In this document: piece after piece, positions 1-11,739 of the stretch
Layout of the letters: the number at the start of each line of letters is the position of its first letter
Position numbering within the stretch: the stretch's first letter is position 1
DNA from: Gnetum montanum
Lineage: Eukaryota > Streptophyta > Gnetopsida > Gnetales > Gnetaceae
Assembly: GCA_015680685.1 (NCBI GenBank)
Contig: MNCI01007686.1
Coordinates: forward strand, 475,036 to 539,035
Length of the DNA: 64,000 bases
Direction: 5' to 3'
Made by a program: the position numbers and the translations under genes
Notes under the pieces: generated by a model
The model's database searches: none
The model's input: the letters and a program-made list of their open reading frames with translations, nothing else
What the model was told of the DNA's origin: nothing

Positions 1-192
1 CACATCATACACCTCATCTAGACTAAACCATACGTGACATATGCAAAACTAGTCTAGATGGGAAGACAGCGAACTGCGACCTAAGGCTAACTATCTAGGT
101 GCCACAACTAGTCCATCTGCGGAGTTCGACCGGATCGCGCGTGCGACGCTCGTTTCGTATGGTTGAGTGTAGGGGTACCTCGCCACTCATCA
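1..192 (+). mobile_element. 3' end of a Gypsy family-1 LTR
   Basis: The sequence ends in CACTCATCA at 192 and matches, with divergence, the last ~190 bases of the LTRs ending at 14104, 22874, 29073 and 56406. Shared landmarks are the block around 'tacggagttcgac' and the closing 'tatggttgagtgtaggggtacctc'-like stretch. The rest of the LTR lies left of the window. It sits inside the LINE relic that continues at 193, so it is a later insertion. Whether it is a solo LTR or the end of a full element cannot be seen. Confidence 0.8.
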
Positions 193-1301
193 CCAAGTAA
201 GCCGACTTTTAGTTAGGACACTTTGTGCTTGGTACACATCCCAATGTTGAAAGGTTAATCTTGGTCTAGCTAGCTCCTCATGAACTAGAGTATTGAAGGG
301 ATCTTGAGTTAGTCTATTAGTGAGATGTTTAATAGTGAGGTGAATTTTGTTGTATTCTTGTTTGGCTCGAGTAGCCACTGCCTTATCATACGAACGAACA
401 AAGTTCCGCACTCGAAATGAAGCCCAATGCCACCAGTTAATCCAACCCACCTGAGTTAGGGGCCTAGGTTCAACATTCCAAAGGTTGGATAGAAGAAGTT
501 GGGTTGCAGGAGAAGAAAAACAATTGTTGTGTAGTCGGAAAGATGGAATTTTCGTCGGTGAGGTTTGCCATGAATCTTGATGGAGATGGAGATAGGAAGA
601 TGGTCTGATAAGGTGGCATGGTGATGAACCGTAGTAGTGGAGAAGGCTTGCCAGAAGGAAAGGGTGGAGAAATAGAACCTATCTAACCTACTACAAATGC
701 GAGCCTACCCAAGACGGAGATTGCTCCAGGTAAGTCTGTGGAGGGGAATGCCCGCGGAGGTGTCCGCCCCATCAGAAAGGTAAAACCTTTTCTTGAAGGC
801 GGACCAACTTTGATACTCAAGATTGGGCAGTTGAAAAAACACCCCTTCAAGTTTATCTTGTGGGAATTCAACCATATTAAAATCTCCTCCGAAGATCCAA
901 GGCATTGGGGGAAGAGAATTTGCAAGTTCTTGCCAAAGGAGAGCTCGTTCTACGGAGTCGTTTGGGGCATAAATCGAGCAAATACCAAATGGGCCATGCA
1001 AAGAAGAGAAGGTGGCCCAAGAGACTCTATGCCCAGAATCGGAACCACTTTGAAGAATTTTAGTTTTCCAGTAGGGTGAAAGGAGAATGGTCACGCCTCC
1101 TTTCCCACTCGCATGGGACGTTGCTAGGATTGAAGAGTGAGGAAGAAACCAATGGGTGGAAAAGGATAAAAGGTCGACTGAAAGCTTAATTTCTTGAAGG
1201 AGAATGAAATCAAAGGCTATATTAAGACTAGAAATAAAGTTATCTGCTCGCTTTCGTCGAAGCCTACTAGTAAGGTCTCGAACATTCCATGAAAGGAGGT
1301 T
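193..1301 (-). pseudogene. LINE ORF2 endonuclease fragment
   Basis: The minus-strand translation starts near 1301 with SWNVRD and then LLQEIK, the usual opening of an L1 endonuclease (normally WNVRGL and LQETK). It continues with SIYAPN and GGDFN (about 825-1000), SRLDRF at about 680 and SDHLPIS at about 620. These are the substrate-nicking exonuclease-endonuclease-phosphatase motifs in their normal order. An in-frame TAG near 702 and further stops below 550 break it, and it ends at the LTR boundary before any RT. Its start overlaps the end of ORF1 in another frame, as in intact plant L1 elements. Confidence 0.8.
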
Positions 1302-2130
1302 CGTGGAGAAACAAGGGGTAGTTTGGGTGAGAGGTTAACGGAAGGTTCGGAAGTCAAAGTATCAACTTCCATTGTTCCTGATAGGAGAGTAAAGGAGTTG
1401 TTGGTGGAGACAGGGGCCATGGAAGTGTTCAGTGGAGAGGAGCTTGAGGGAGGAGTAGAACTAAAGGAAGCTTTGACTCGTTTCCTTCCATTGCCCGCCA
1501 CGAACTCATCCATCGAGATGGAGTCTGTAACTGCCTTATAGGGGATGACATGGGTGGAGGTGTGAGTACCTAATTGTTGTTTTTGTGGCTTGGAGGGGTG
1601 AGACTGAGAGGAGGATTGTGGAGCTGTTGGAGAAGGAGAGTCGAATTTAAAGGATACTGAGGGTGGGTGTAATGGTGTGACTGAGGAATGGGTTTTCTGA
1701 GATGCTACAGGTTGTTTTTTCCTGACTAGGATGGGGCACTTCGATATATGATGCTTAGCCCTATGACAATAGCTACACAAGGTAAAAATAGTTGACTTTT
1801 TGAATGAAGAGTTTTTCACCAGCAGCAAGGGTTAATGAGGTCTTCCGAAGAATAATGTCCAGTTCAATACAATAACGGCCAATTTGAGTTCCATTAATCA
1901 CTGTACAATGCTTGAAAATAAGTGGAAAATTGGGCAATTTCATGTAACAGGGAATTATATTAAAAGCTGGGTCATTGACATTAAAGTCAAATTTCTAGGA
2001 AAGTGCTATTAAATTTTCATTCCTTGTTGGAAGAATTTTTAAATAGAGAGTCTTCTCAACCTAAGAGGCACACAGATAGTATTGAGCATGAGAAACCTAA
2101 ATGCCCTATGGGGCTGAACGAGGTTTTGAA
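1217..2130 (-). pseudogene. LINE ORF1 (gag-like, CCHC knuckle)
   Basis: An open stretch at 1828-1217 codes for 203 residues with a C-x2-C-x4-H-x4-C zinc knuckle at residues 18-31, followed by a Ser/Pro/Thr-rich tail. Upstream, to about 2130 and across a frame change, the translation resembles the DUF4283 domain that precedes the knuckle in plant L1 ORF1 proteins (for example KLPNFPLIFKH, IGRYCIELD). Together they would form the RNA-binding protein of the LINE. The last ~25 codons overlap ORF2. A stop at about 1990 and the frame change mean no intact protein is made. Confidence 0.7.
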
Positions 2131-2180
2131 CTTGAATGTTTATGCTTGGGACCAGAACCCACAATTTGACAAAAAATAAA

Positions 2181-3013
2181 ACGAGTTGCCAAATTTTTAG
2201 AAACTGCAATCAATCCGCCATTGTGACACGCCTACCCATGAAACAAACCCAGCGGCAACACCAATGCACCCAGCCACAACCCCAAATTGATTTTTTGCAT
2301 CACGAGGTTGGAACAGGTCTGTCCCTGGTCCTGCTCCTGCGGCTCTTGGATTTGTAATTTCAGATCGTGGGGTTTGCAGCTCTTGGATTTGTAATTTCAG
2401 ATCGTGGGGTTTTTGCACATCACGGGTGTGTTTTTACAAATGATTCGGCGTTCTGATTGATTTTGATCGCAGGCAAGATCACCACGGCGCGGGGTATCTT
2501 GATGTTTTGCAGGTTTCTCGGATCACGGACGCGGTTGTGGGCACGGATCTGCAGCTTCCTCAGGTCGTGGCCGCGGATCTGCCGGTAGTCATGGCCGAAA
2601 GCTCATTTTAGACGGCAACGCCTAAATAGCAAGTCAAACATAACAACTAAAGAGGTGACATTTCTACTATTCAGGAGTTTGACTGTAATCTCGCTCTGGC
2701 GTGCTAGCATCACACATGGGAAACAATTGTAGAAACTTTGCGGCCGTCGCCTCGTGTTGGCTTGTTTGGAAGGCTTTGCTGGTCCACAGTAAATTTGCGC
2801 ACACAGCAAATTTGCAGTTATTGACTGTAGGAATGTATCTCAGCTCTTCTATAAGAGAATGATGTCTCTTGTATAGTTAGGTGTGCTTCTCGTGGCCATG
2901 CGTGTTTGTCATGTTGGTCCTGCGGATTAATGTGTGATGTTTGCTTATGCTGTTTGTGCAAGTGTTTTGAACGTTGAGTTGTCCATCTTGGATTTGCTCC
3001 AGGACGCTTTCTT
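2181..3013 (+). other. Upstream region of the F-box gene
   Basis: No coding region or transposon is recognisable apart from the short tandem repeat. The 2450-2600 part is GC-rich with several TCACGG/GTGGCCGCGG-like stretches. A weak TATA-like TATAAGA lies at about 2850, some 190 bases before the F-box ATG. This is probably promoter and 5' leader, but no element other than the telo-box is clear. Confidence 0.4.
2343..2413. repeat. Two-copy tandem repeat, 37-bp period
   Basis: The block starting 'ctcttggatttgtaatttc' at 2343 is repeated at 2380 almost without change, including the 'agatcgtggggttt' end. It sits in a GC-richer stretch (2290-2600) between the LINE relic and the F-box gene. Confidence 0.9.
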
Positions 3014-3036
3014 GGTTTAGGGTTTAGGGTTTAGGA
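3014..3036 (+). promoter_or_regulatory. Telo-box cluster (TTTAGGG)n just upstream of the ATG
   Basis: Three consecutive units of the plant telomere motif TTTAGGG end seven bases before the F-box start codon. On the other strand they read AAACCCTAA, the telo-box found in leaders and promoters of many plant genes expressed in dividing cells. It lies in the presumed 5' leader. It is too short to be an interstitial telomere tract. Confidence 0.6.
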
Positions 3037-3042
3037 CTAAGG

Positions 3043-4368
3043 ATGGTGCCAAATGACGAAGTTTTGCCAATGGAGAATTCTGATGTTGCTACGCCGCCGA
3101 TTTCGCTGTTGCTGCAGCTGCCGCTGTCTGTGCTGATGGAGGACGTTGTCGGAAAATTGCCGTTGTTGGACATCGTGCGATTGTCCTGCGTGTGCGGAAG
3201 TTTCAGAGATTTGTTGACGGAATCGAGATTTCTAACAATCGACGAACGCATTTTCCAGGGCACCTATTTCCAAAGGTATGCAAATGGCCAAAACTTCTCC
3301 CAGCTTGAGCATGATCTTGAACGTTTCATCGATTGGATTTTCAGTAACCACAATGCCCAACTGCATACTTTTGCTCTCAATTTCCAAAAATTTCACGGTT
3401 GCGTGAGATTGGATTCTGCCAAACTTTCAGATTGGCTGAGATCCGCGGCAGCCAAACAGGTCCGAAATATCATGATTCGTGCTTACGATTCCCGGTGCGT
3501 TGTGATGCCGCCGGAATTTTTTTTATGCAAACACCTTACGGCTCTGAAGCTTCGTGAAGTCCGCTTTGCTTTCCGTCCTTCGCAAGATTCGGGTGATATT
3601 ATGCCCTGTTTATCTGAATGTTCTTTAATTAATGTCCAGATCAATGAGCAGGAATTAAACCATTTTGTGAAGTGCTGCCCTATGCTGCAAAAGCTCTGCT
3701 TGAAAAACTGCATTGAAATTGAGAATGCGGAAGTTCATTCCAAAAATCTTGTTTCTTTTCAGTTTCATTGTACATATGCAATCAATTCTGCCCGCACTTC
3801 ATTGACTGCAGTTTGTCCTGCCTTAGATTCATTGCTTGTGCGCTTTGATCGAAATTCGTGTGAGTCCATTGAGGTCAAAATTTCTGCTCCCCAATGCCGC
3901 ATTCTGGAGACCAACTGTTCGTTGCTAAGGCATTTTGTAAGTTTGAAACAGTTGGAACGTCTTACTGTACATGAAAATACCTTCTGCGGTATGGTACCAT
4001 TTTCAATCCTTGCAGATTTCGCTAAAATTGAATGGGTATGCCTTTCCTGTGTTGATGTTAGAAGCATTGACATTGAAATGCAGTTTCCGCACTTGAAGTG
4101 TTTGAGATTTCCAATTACCCATTATGGTTTGGAAGAGCTTGCTTTCATGGATAGTACATTGAGAAGTGCTCCTTTCATGGAAATTATGAATGTGGATGCT
4201 AAGTGCTGCTTTCTTGAAAAAATGCTTGGAAGTTGTGAAAGGTGTGAGAAGCAGTTTGGTGAAGCTGCATTCAGGGTGCATATAGCAGAATTGGAAAGGA
4301 CCAACCCAAACTCTCGAGTGGTACTAGTAAATCACAGTTGCTTGGTATTTGGGGATTCGTTCGAGTGA
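3043..4368 (+). CDS. F-box protein with leucine-rich-repeat-like C-terminus
   Basis: An uninterrupted 441-residue reading frame with no intron. Residues ~20-62 form an F-box (LPLSVLMEDVVGKLPLLDIVRLSCVCGS region), matching the LPxxLLxxIxxxLPxxxLxRLxCVCxxW pattern. It would bind SKP1 and bring targets to an SCF ubiquitin ligase. Residues ~125-400 hold irregular leucine-rich segments with repeated LxxLxLxxC-like spacing (HLTALKLREV, MLQKLCLKNC, LKQLERLTVH, FPHLKCLRFP), typical of plant F-box/LRR proteins. No clear FBD domain is visible. The first ATG lies directly after the telo-box cluster. Codon use and intact length suggest a working gene. The target is unknown. A decayed copy of its central part lies at about 5350. 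Confidence 0.85.
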   Translation: MVPNDEVLPMENSDVATPPISLLLQLPLSVLMEDVVGKLPLLDIVRLSCVCGSFRDLLTESRFLTIDERIFQGTYFQRYANGQNFSQLEHDLERFIDWIFSNHNAQLHTFALNFQKFHGCVRLDSAKLSDWLRSAAAKQVRNIMIRAYDSRCVVMPPEFFLCKHLTALKLREVRFAFRPSQDSGDIMPCLSECSLINVQINEQELNHFVKCCPMLQKLCLKNCIEIENAEVHSKNLVSFQFHCTYAINSARTSLTAVCPALDSLLVRFDRNSCESIEVKISAPQCRILETNCSLLRHFVSLKQLERLTVHENTFCGMVPFSILADFAKIEWVCLSCVDVRSIDIEMQFPHLKCLRFPITHYGLEELAFMDSTLRSAPFMEIMNVDAKCCFLEKMLGSCERCEKQFGEAAFRVHIAELERTNPNSRVVLVNHSCLVFGDSFE

Positions 4369-6239
4369 TATATTGCTTTGCCATGTGAGTAAATTTGCTG
4401 ATTCTGGAACTGCTACCTTTCTCTTAGGGAGATGTTTATACTTGCAAGTTCTTGAAACGATATTAATGTTTAGGATCTTCTCTAAATTTGTTGCCTCAAT
4501 CATTGGCTTAATCGAGGTTTTCGGAAAAGGCTTATGTAGGGCAGATTTCTTTTTTAAACATTGATATTCTTTTGAATTTTTTGGTGATCAATTACTTTGA
4601 AGATGTGAAATATATTATAATCTTTTGTGGATCAATTTAGAGGTCTCCTGTAAAGGAAAAATGACTAAAGAAATTCTGTATTGCAAAGCAAAAACGCCAG
4701 GTGCCCTGGATCCTACTTGGATTCAGTTTTCTTTTTCTTTGCAATGTTCTATGTGCTTTTATCCATTTGCAATTTTTTCTTGCACATTCTAGCTTAAGCA
4801 ACATTTCACATCTCAATGGCTTTAATTGCTGCATTTTGGCTTTTAAACGACTATTTCAAGCAACGATTTTATCTTTTATTTTGCATTTTGGTTTTGATTG
4901 ATCGTTGGGGAATTTTTGATTTGCTATTTTCTTCCTGGCTATCAATGAGCAACGATTTCTGCATCAATATAACATGGCCATATATAATATGTAAGGATTT
5001 CACTTTGTTGCTTCTATTTGCTGAAGAAAAATTTCTTTCATATTGTCTGGAAATGAGGATTATTACCGACGAAAGATGTATGATTTAGAACGGAATATGT
5101 TGTTTCCCCACTAACAGACTTTAATATTATGCTAAACGGATGTGTGTACATCATCATATCTATGAACACATCAATTTTATCAGGGATGTTATTCATTACA
5201 TATACAATTGTAGACCATTATGATTAAAAATTTGGTGATCTTTTTGCAAAAAAAATTTCCTGCAGCATTTTTTTTAATTATAAGCAACTTTCTGGCTGTA
5301 AAATTCTGATTTTTGGGCTCTTGGATAACTTTTCCCTGTCTTTTGCATGCCAAACTGCACTTAAATTGAGAATGTGGAAGTTCATTTTGAAAGTCTTTTT
5401 TCAGTTCATTTTCATTTTACATATGCACTTAATTATTTTGAAGAATTATTAAATGAATTCTCGAGAGAAACATCCAAGAAGAAGAACCAAATTTTGGTTC
5501 GGTTAGATGAAGATAGCTTTATCAAAGATGAAAAATAGACCAATTAACGTTCGTTAAGGTTAAATGAAGGCTGAAGTGCCTGTTAAAGCCCATGGTCTTT
5601 GAGGACTGATATTCTGCATGTAACTTTAGGTGAAATGTTATGTACCATGAAAACATGGTTGGGATTATACTTTTTTTCTGGGTATGATTCATTAAATATT
5701 AATATAATGAGTATTTGTTTTCTGTGTTTTTTTCACCTCCAAACATACCTGTTTTTTTTTTTTTGCCCAAACAGAATGTTGTTGCTGTGTTAAAATGAAT
5801 GGACCTAATGCATTATAGGTTTGATTTAAATTTGTTGGAGCCTTTAATAAAATACCCGAACTGGTTTAAGTTTACATGACTTTTCTTTTCCTTAAGTATC
5901 CCAATAAAAAATTTTGTCTAGGATTCAAACAGTCGTATAGAAATTTTCTTTTGAGTGTTTTCTTCCTAAAACCACATAAAGGAGCATCCGTATCAAGATA
6001 TCTACTTATTCCGTCCAATTCTTTGATAAAATTCTAGAGAATATATTTTTTAACAATCCACCCATTCCCAATGCAAAAACAAGAAGTGAAATAAAGAAAA
6101 AGATATGCATAGCAAGATCTTAAAATTGAAAGTGAAAGGTAGATTCAACTCTCCCAAAAAGAGCACATTTATAGTTTTTGCAGATAAAGAGCCCTTGAAG
6201 ATGACTTATATGTATTTCTTTCTTGTGATGTGACTACTT
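4369..6239. other. F-box 3' flank and intergenic region
   Basis: AT-rich sequence with no credible long reading frame; the short open frames here lack any recognisable domain. Apart from the F-box fragment near 5350, nothing identifiable is seen. The right boundary is where similarity to the element C LTR begins. Confidence 0.5.
5350..5436 (+). pseudogene. Decayed fragment of the F-box gene
   Basis: About 85 bases align with the F-box coding region at roughly 3700-3785. Both share 'aaattgagaatg.ggaagttcatt', 'cttttttcagttcat', and 'tacatatgca' in the same order, with small gaps and substitutions. The surrounding 40 bases upstream show weaker similarity. It is a remnant of a partial tandem duplication in the same orientation. 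Confidence 0.7.
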
Positions 6240-6851
6240 ATTTGAGACAACATCATAAAGTTAATAGAGAGGTTAATTAATTAAGCTAATTAACAGTGGA
6301 AAGTAAAACTTAAACTAGCCTATGTGTGATGAGTATCTGTCCCTAACCATTTATGTTCCTAGGTTACCAAGTAATTACACTTAAGAGCTTGCAATTTGTT
6401 GTACTTATTTCACTTAATGATAGGAATAATAAAGAACAATAAATGAAAACATTAACTATGAAAAATAGTAAATATTTAACCAATTAAAAGTAATGATAAA
6501 TCTAAGTGGATGCTTCAATGATGAAAGTAATCTTGATTTTTATTGTTGGTCATGTAACGTGTTCAAGTACGTCACACTCTAATAAGGATGTTGTATAATC
6601 ACTTAACATCACATTGCGAATATGCACTGAAAAACAAATTAACAAAATTCTGACCACTCCAAAAATCTATAAAAAAGCTATCTAAAATCCATCATTGAAT
6701 TGTGCACCCAAGTGTGGTATCTATAGGCTAGCATGGAAGGGGCGATATCGGATGCTCGACATTGGAGGTTGTGCCCTGATATCAGATACCTGATATTGTG
6801 GCCCTGATATCATATACTTGATATCATGGCCCTATAAAACATGATTCATCA
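6240..6851 (-). mobile_element. 3' LTR of element C (truncated)
   Basis: It aligns over ~600 bases with 15560-16184 plus 30243-30253. On the minus strand it starts TGATGAATCATG at 6851. The terminal ~220 bases that should end in TCATCA are missing, replaced at about 6240 by unrelated sequence. A cluster of GATATC palindromes lies at 6741-6828 in U3. The purine-rich GTCATGAGAGTA directly before it on the minus strand matches the GTCATGGGGGTA tract before element A's 3' LTR, and is the likely polypurine tract. Confidence 0.8.
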
Positions 6852-7079
6852 TACTCTCATGACTAAATGAAAGCTTGTTCTCAAGTTCAACAAAATGAGG
6901 AACAAGTTCTTTACAAAAGATTGTGAAGGTATGGGATTATTGACTAACTTAAATAAATACACAAATTGACTTTTGCATGCCGCAGTGGTGTTTTACAAAA
7001 AATATGGGCACAACATGACAAGACACAAAATTGGGGAAGGTCATGTAGTTCTTGGAGGCGGTGGCTCTTTCATTGGTCG

Positions 7080-9763
7080 CTTCCCTTTGTCGCTAGGCTT
7101 TTGGAATTTGTAGTGGTTCAGAAGTGCTTGTAATTTTTCCTTCTTCGATCTTGGGTCATGTACCGTCGAGGCTGCTAAGCCGATATATTATGGAATTGGT
7201 ACATCCCATGGGCATAGTAGCTATGGAAACATTTTGTTTGCTTTCACGTACTAAGTTGTAAACTACCATCGTTCCTCCTCGAAGGCCCTAGCGATTTCTT
7301 TCAATTCATGGTGATCTATTAATCTCCTAGCCAGGTCTGAGGCTACATCTCTTTGTCCATAGTAGCAGGCCTTAATTACCTCCAATTCTGAGTTTGCCAC
7401 ATGGAGTTTCTATAGAGCACTTTTCCTATCTACAAACTCTTTCTCATATAGTGCATAGGGCCACTACTTGCTGCTCTAGCTCGTTTCTAGGTCGACCTAT
7501 TATTAACATGGCAAGGTTGACATATTGAAGGTTAGCCAATGCCATGTATTCCTTTAAATCTTCAATTTGCATGTCTTTATTCTTCACTTCCACTTGATGG
7601 ACCAAGGCATAGTTATCCAAGATTGGTGCCCAGTCAGGATTCTGCACTAACATGGAACTGATAAAGGTCTTTGTCATCTAGATCTCTTTTTCATTAATCT
7701 ACTTGTACATGCTAATTTGGTCTTGGAAGTGTTCCTTCAACTTTTCATGTTTCTTGGCCTCGTTTTGCCACACGCTTATCTCGATTACAAATTTTTTACG
7801 TATCGCATGCACCTCCTCCATTGAGAAGGTTCAGTTTTCTTTGGCCAATTTACTAATGTCTTAGTTGACTCTCACCAATTGTTCTCTCAATTGGTGGACA
7901 CTTTCTTTCAAGATATTCTTCTATTTTTCTATAGTGGTCAACCTTATGTTATTTGTAGCAAGCTGTTTATTTTCTTTTTCTACAACGGTCAATGCCTTTG
8001 CATGGGCATATGCTTGAGCTTCAATTGCTAAGGCATTGAAGATCGCCTTCTCCTTTTTTTGCTCAGCAACTTTATTCTGTTCAATTAATTGGTTTAAATA
8101 CTTTGTTTGGAATTGTTCTAGCTGGTCAAGCATAACAAATTGGGCAGGGTCCCATCTTTCAGCTCTTAGGGCAGCAACCTCTTGTTACAATCTATACACT
8201 TTTGTTTCTACATGCTCCACCCTAGTCTCTACCATGACCAACTTTCATTTTGTGGTAATGAGGTCTAACTGAACTACAATGACATCACTGGGATGTCAAA
8301 AAGAGTGGTCATCACTTGTCCCATCTACAGTAATCTACCAAGTACATCCTCATGGGCCACAAGAGTCATCGAAGTCCTAGCTAGCATTTTGGCATCTCTA
8401 GTTCCAATCAAGTCCACTGGGGGCACAATAGGCACATTGAAGGATTCTTTGATGTGAATAGTTATTACCTCTATTGTGTTTGCTGCATCTTGGTGTTGCA
8501 TGACTACGATAGTAGCACCTTCTCCTATTTCAAGCAATTACCTAAAAAGATGCAGCATTCCCAGACATCTATTGTGACCATTGGGATTCTCCTCCTGACT
8601 ACAAAAAAAAAAAAAAACTACCCTCTTGATGGATCGATAGAAAAGGTGGGTTGCACAACATCATTAATGATTCAGAAGAGGTCAAATTCGTCCCTACTTC
8701 CTCAACTAAGAGTTTCAACAATGCACTACAAATGACTCATTTTGGACCAGTAATCTTGTGGTAGTGGTGGTGGAACTTGTGGCTCTTGCCATTGCTCAAG
8801 CTCTTACTCTATTTCCTTTTCTAGTTTTAGCTTCTTTTCTTGTTCTTGTTCTTATTCCTCATCAAGGTCTTTCCTTGGTATTGCAAGTTTAAGCAACTTA
8901 ACAAAAGAAACATTCTGAGCCCTTTTGGAAATGTCATTGGTGTATCCCAGGATTCCGGTGCACCTGCATAGCTTCCTAATTAGGCAAGGGAATGTAATTG
9001 TTAGCTTCCTTACCTTCTTTTCTTTAAAACGCCTTTGAATTTCCATGTAGCATAATTGGGAAAGATTGGCATTGTATTTTTCCATTAATATTGCACTTCC
9101 CCTGGTTGCGTATGTTGAGATTTTGTTGAGCCCTTTAATTAGAAAGAGGTGATATGTGCCTATCTTAAAATAAGTCCTCTCTTCCAAAGTCAACTCATTA
9201 TATGTCTTATTGTCTTTGTTGTATTCTTGCTTTAGCCAAAACTTTCTGGTTTCTAGATCGGACCTTGTGGATAGATGCACCAACTTAGCTCCCACATTTG
9301 GCAGATTCAAGGTCTTCATGATTACTTTGATTGAAAAAGATACAGTGACTCTCTCGATGTTAACTGTGGTGCCTTCTTCCTTGTTATGCCAAAATTAGTA
9401 CATCTCACCAAGATACCATTCCCCACTTTCTAAAAGGATGTGCCATAATGGTGACACTTGGAGTTGAGTTTAAACTGCCTCAGGATAAAATGCCATAAAT
9501 GGGCCAAAGTTCATTTCCACGATGACTGTGGTCAACATGGATTTCTCCTGGATAGCTTCAAGGCATTCTTGGAACAATGTGAGGCATTGTCCTTGCACTA
9601 GAGCTTATGGTTCTATGGCCTCTCTTTAGACCAACTACCCTGTAATAGGAGCCTCTTGATGATTGCTGATTGATTGGGCCTCCTGTTCTTCATGTTCGGT
9701 TGGTGGGCCTTGTTCTCCTGGTCGACCTGCAAACATCCTTCTTGTTCTTCTCTTTTTGGGGCC
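7080..9763 (-). pseudogene. Extra ORF of element C (possible plant transposon protein)
   Basis: Downstream of gag, and on the element's own sense strand, a broken reading frame starts MAPKREEQ near 9763. Its best open part, 9319-8852 (155 residues), contains a stretch like LTITFPCLIRKLCRCTGI, resembling the 'putative plant transposon protein' family (PF20167-like) carried as an extra ORF by some Gypsy elements. Further down, 8133-7921 is Gln/Lys/Ala/Glu-rich and probably coiled coil, and 7677-7444 is also helical. Many stops and frame changes separate the parts. The function is unknown and the family call is tentative. Confidence 0.45.
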
Positions 9764-11739
9764 ATCTACAATCAATCAAGGGTTTGATGTTACTAAAGTG
9801 TTGTCAATTATTATTAGCAGGTTTATACCTTACTCATGACCTTAGTTCCATTAACTTCTTTAGCTCATATGATTGCAAAGTTATGAAAATTTTTAGAAAA
9901 ATGCCCAAAAAGTGTTAACTTCTTTTATGACCCTTCGCAACTAGCCTCTTTTTCCTTATGTATGGCTTATCATGATAGTTATGATCCCTTGGATAAGAAA
10001 ATTAGAGTTTCTGGCATTCATACAATTGATTTTTCATTAAACCACTTAAAGGTTTTTAACAATCTTACCCTTGTAATACCTTCTAGGCGATATCAAATTT
10101 TGAAAAATCGATGCAAGTTTTCCACACAAACACCCTTCCTTGACTAAATTGAACATCCTAGATTCAAATAACCTCAAAAACCATGGAAATCGAAGTCATA
10201 TGAAGCAAAATATCACAAGTGGAAGTTGATTGTGTAAAGCTCTTAGTCGTGAGAGAAAAATTCAAAAACTCCCCTAGTTGCAAATGATGATAATGGATTT
10301 TGGAGCACTACGAGGGTCATATATATAGTTGTTAAGGACCAAATATTGGGTATCCGATGTTAAGGCCACCCCAATAATAGGTAGTCGATATCAAGGTGCT
10401 TGAATACACATATTAGGAAGGCATTCATCATGGAAAATGAAGCTTTGTTATTGGTTGGAAGGTTTCATGTAAAATCCATAGTTTTGGAATAAGTGAAAAA
10501 TCGTATGGAGGCACTGGACGTGTTAGAAGATGGAATCACCGACATTAAAGGCTTTGGAAGATGCAACAAAAGGGGTATTAGATCTATGATGTAGAATGGA
10601 TCGATTATATGATAAAGGAAAGCATTGTGTTTAACATATATGCATGTCGAAGGTTTAAGATAATGCGGTTGTATCAAACAAGTACAAGTCACAACAGTTA
10701 TACAAGTGGATCCTCCTCAAAGTAGGCTTCAGCCATAATGCCCTTGTATAACCACACCTAAAAATGTTTGTAGGCATCAAAGGGGTTGAATGCAACACAT
10801 ACCTGTGAAACAAAACACACATGTTAAAACCACCAAGTTGAGAAAATAACTATATGTTACACAAAACCATAAGTTATGATCATATGGATAGTGAGATGAG
10901 ATGGATTGTAAAAGGGATTACAGGAATTGGGACATGAGATGTCTTCCCATAGGCATAATGAATCCTTGTGTTGAATTAATGGTTAAGTAATCATTAGCCT
11001 TTCTGCCCAAGGTTCAAACCAAATCCATACCATGTTCCAGTGACATCGCATTGTTTCATCACTTCGTTTGACAACCATAAGACTACCGTAGTTGTAAGGA
11101 GTAGCATCACTTGGCATTTTGTCCAAGGGAGGAGTTTAGTCATGGCACTTTTTTTTTTTTTTTTGAGTGGATTCTGAAAAGCCACCAACCTTCAGGCATG
11201 GGAAACATGTCTTTCTAGTGGGACCCTCAGAACTTTATTTAGTACCCTTTTATGTTACTCTTACTCCCATTTTTCATTAGATCTACAAGGATATAATTAC
11301 AACCTTAGCAACATGATAGAACATATAGAAGTGGTTAAAGAGAATCCACAAATCTCCTTGATGTCACACCCTTCACATTCCCTCTTGATTCTTCACTTTT
11401 TTATCCAGGCACAATGATTACGAATTTATTTTTAATTTGATGATGGAAAAGAATATCATTATGACCAGGGCAATAACCTCTTATTAATGGAATGGATAGG
11501 TGGATGACGTGGTCTCACTATTTAAATAATCAATTCCTTGACTTGACAACATAGAGAAAACCTCACCTCAATGGTCTACATTATCGTTGTATTCACAAGC
11601 AAGATTACTAACAAAGGGAATGAAAACAAAATGTGGAAAAACTTGAAAAGGATAGGAAAAATTTGTATTAAGAAATAAGAAAATGATAAACAATTGTAAA
11701 ACAAAAAGATGAAAAACACCTATTAATTATGAATGTTAG
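9764..11739 (-). other. Element C interior without recognisable coding
   Basis: No RT, RNase H or integrase motif is seen on either strand here, although pol would be expected. At 10320-10430, read on the minus strand, there is a sequence that opens TGATGAATGCC, holds GATATC-like palindromes and then a TATATATA box. This is a plausible U3 fragment of another family-1 LTR. The rest is AT-rich and unassigned. Confidence 0.35.

Larger units (their letters stand above)
193..2180 (-). mobile_element. L1-type LINE relic, interrupted by an LTR
   Basis: Read on the minus strand this is the 5' half of a plant L1 element: an ORF1 with a DUF4283-like part and a CCHC knuckle, then an overlapping ORF2 starting with an apurinic-type endonuclease. 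The reverse transcriptase is absent because the element is cut at 193 by a Gypsy LTR. Stops and frame changes are scattered through both ORFs, so it is dead. The upstream limit near 2180 is approximate; similarity to ORF1 fades there. Confidence 0.8.

Noticed and set aside
3014-3036. Interstitial telomere or chromosome end
   Set aside because: Only three units in an otherwise unique promoter context.
9962-10147. A 61-residue plus-strand ORF
   Set aside because: No start context, no domain, and it lies antisense in decayed element C.
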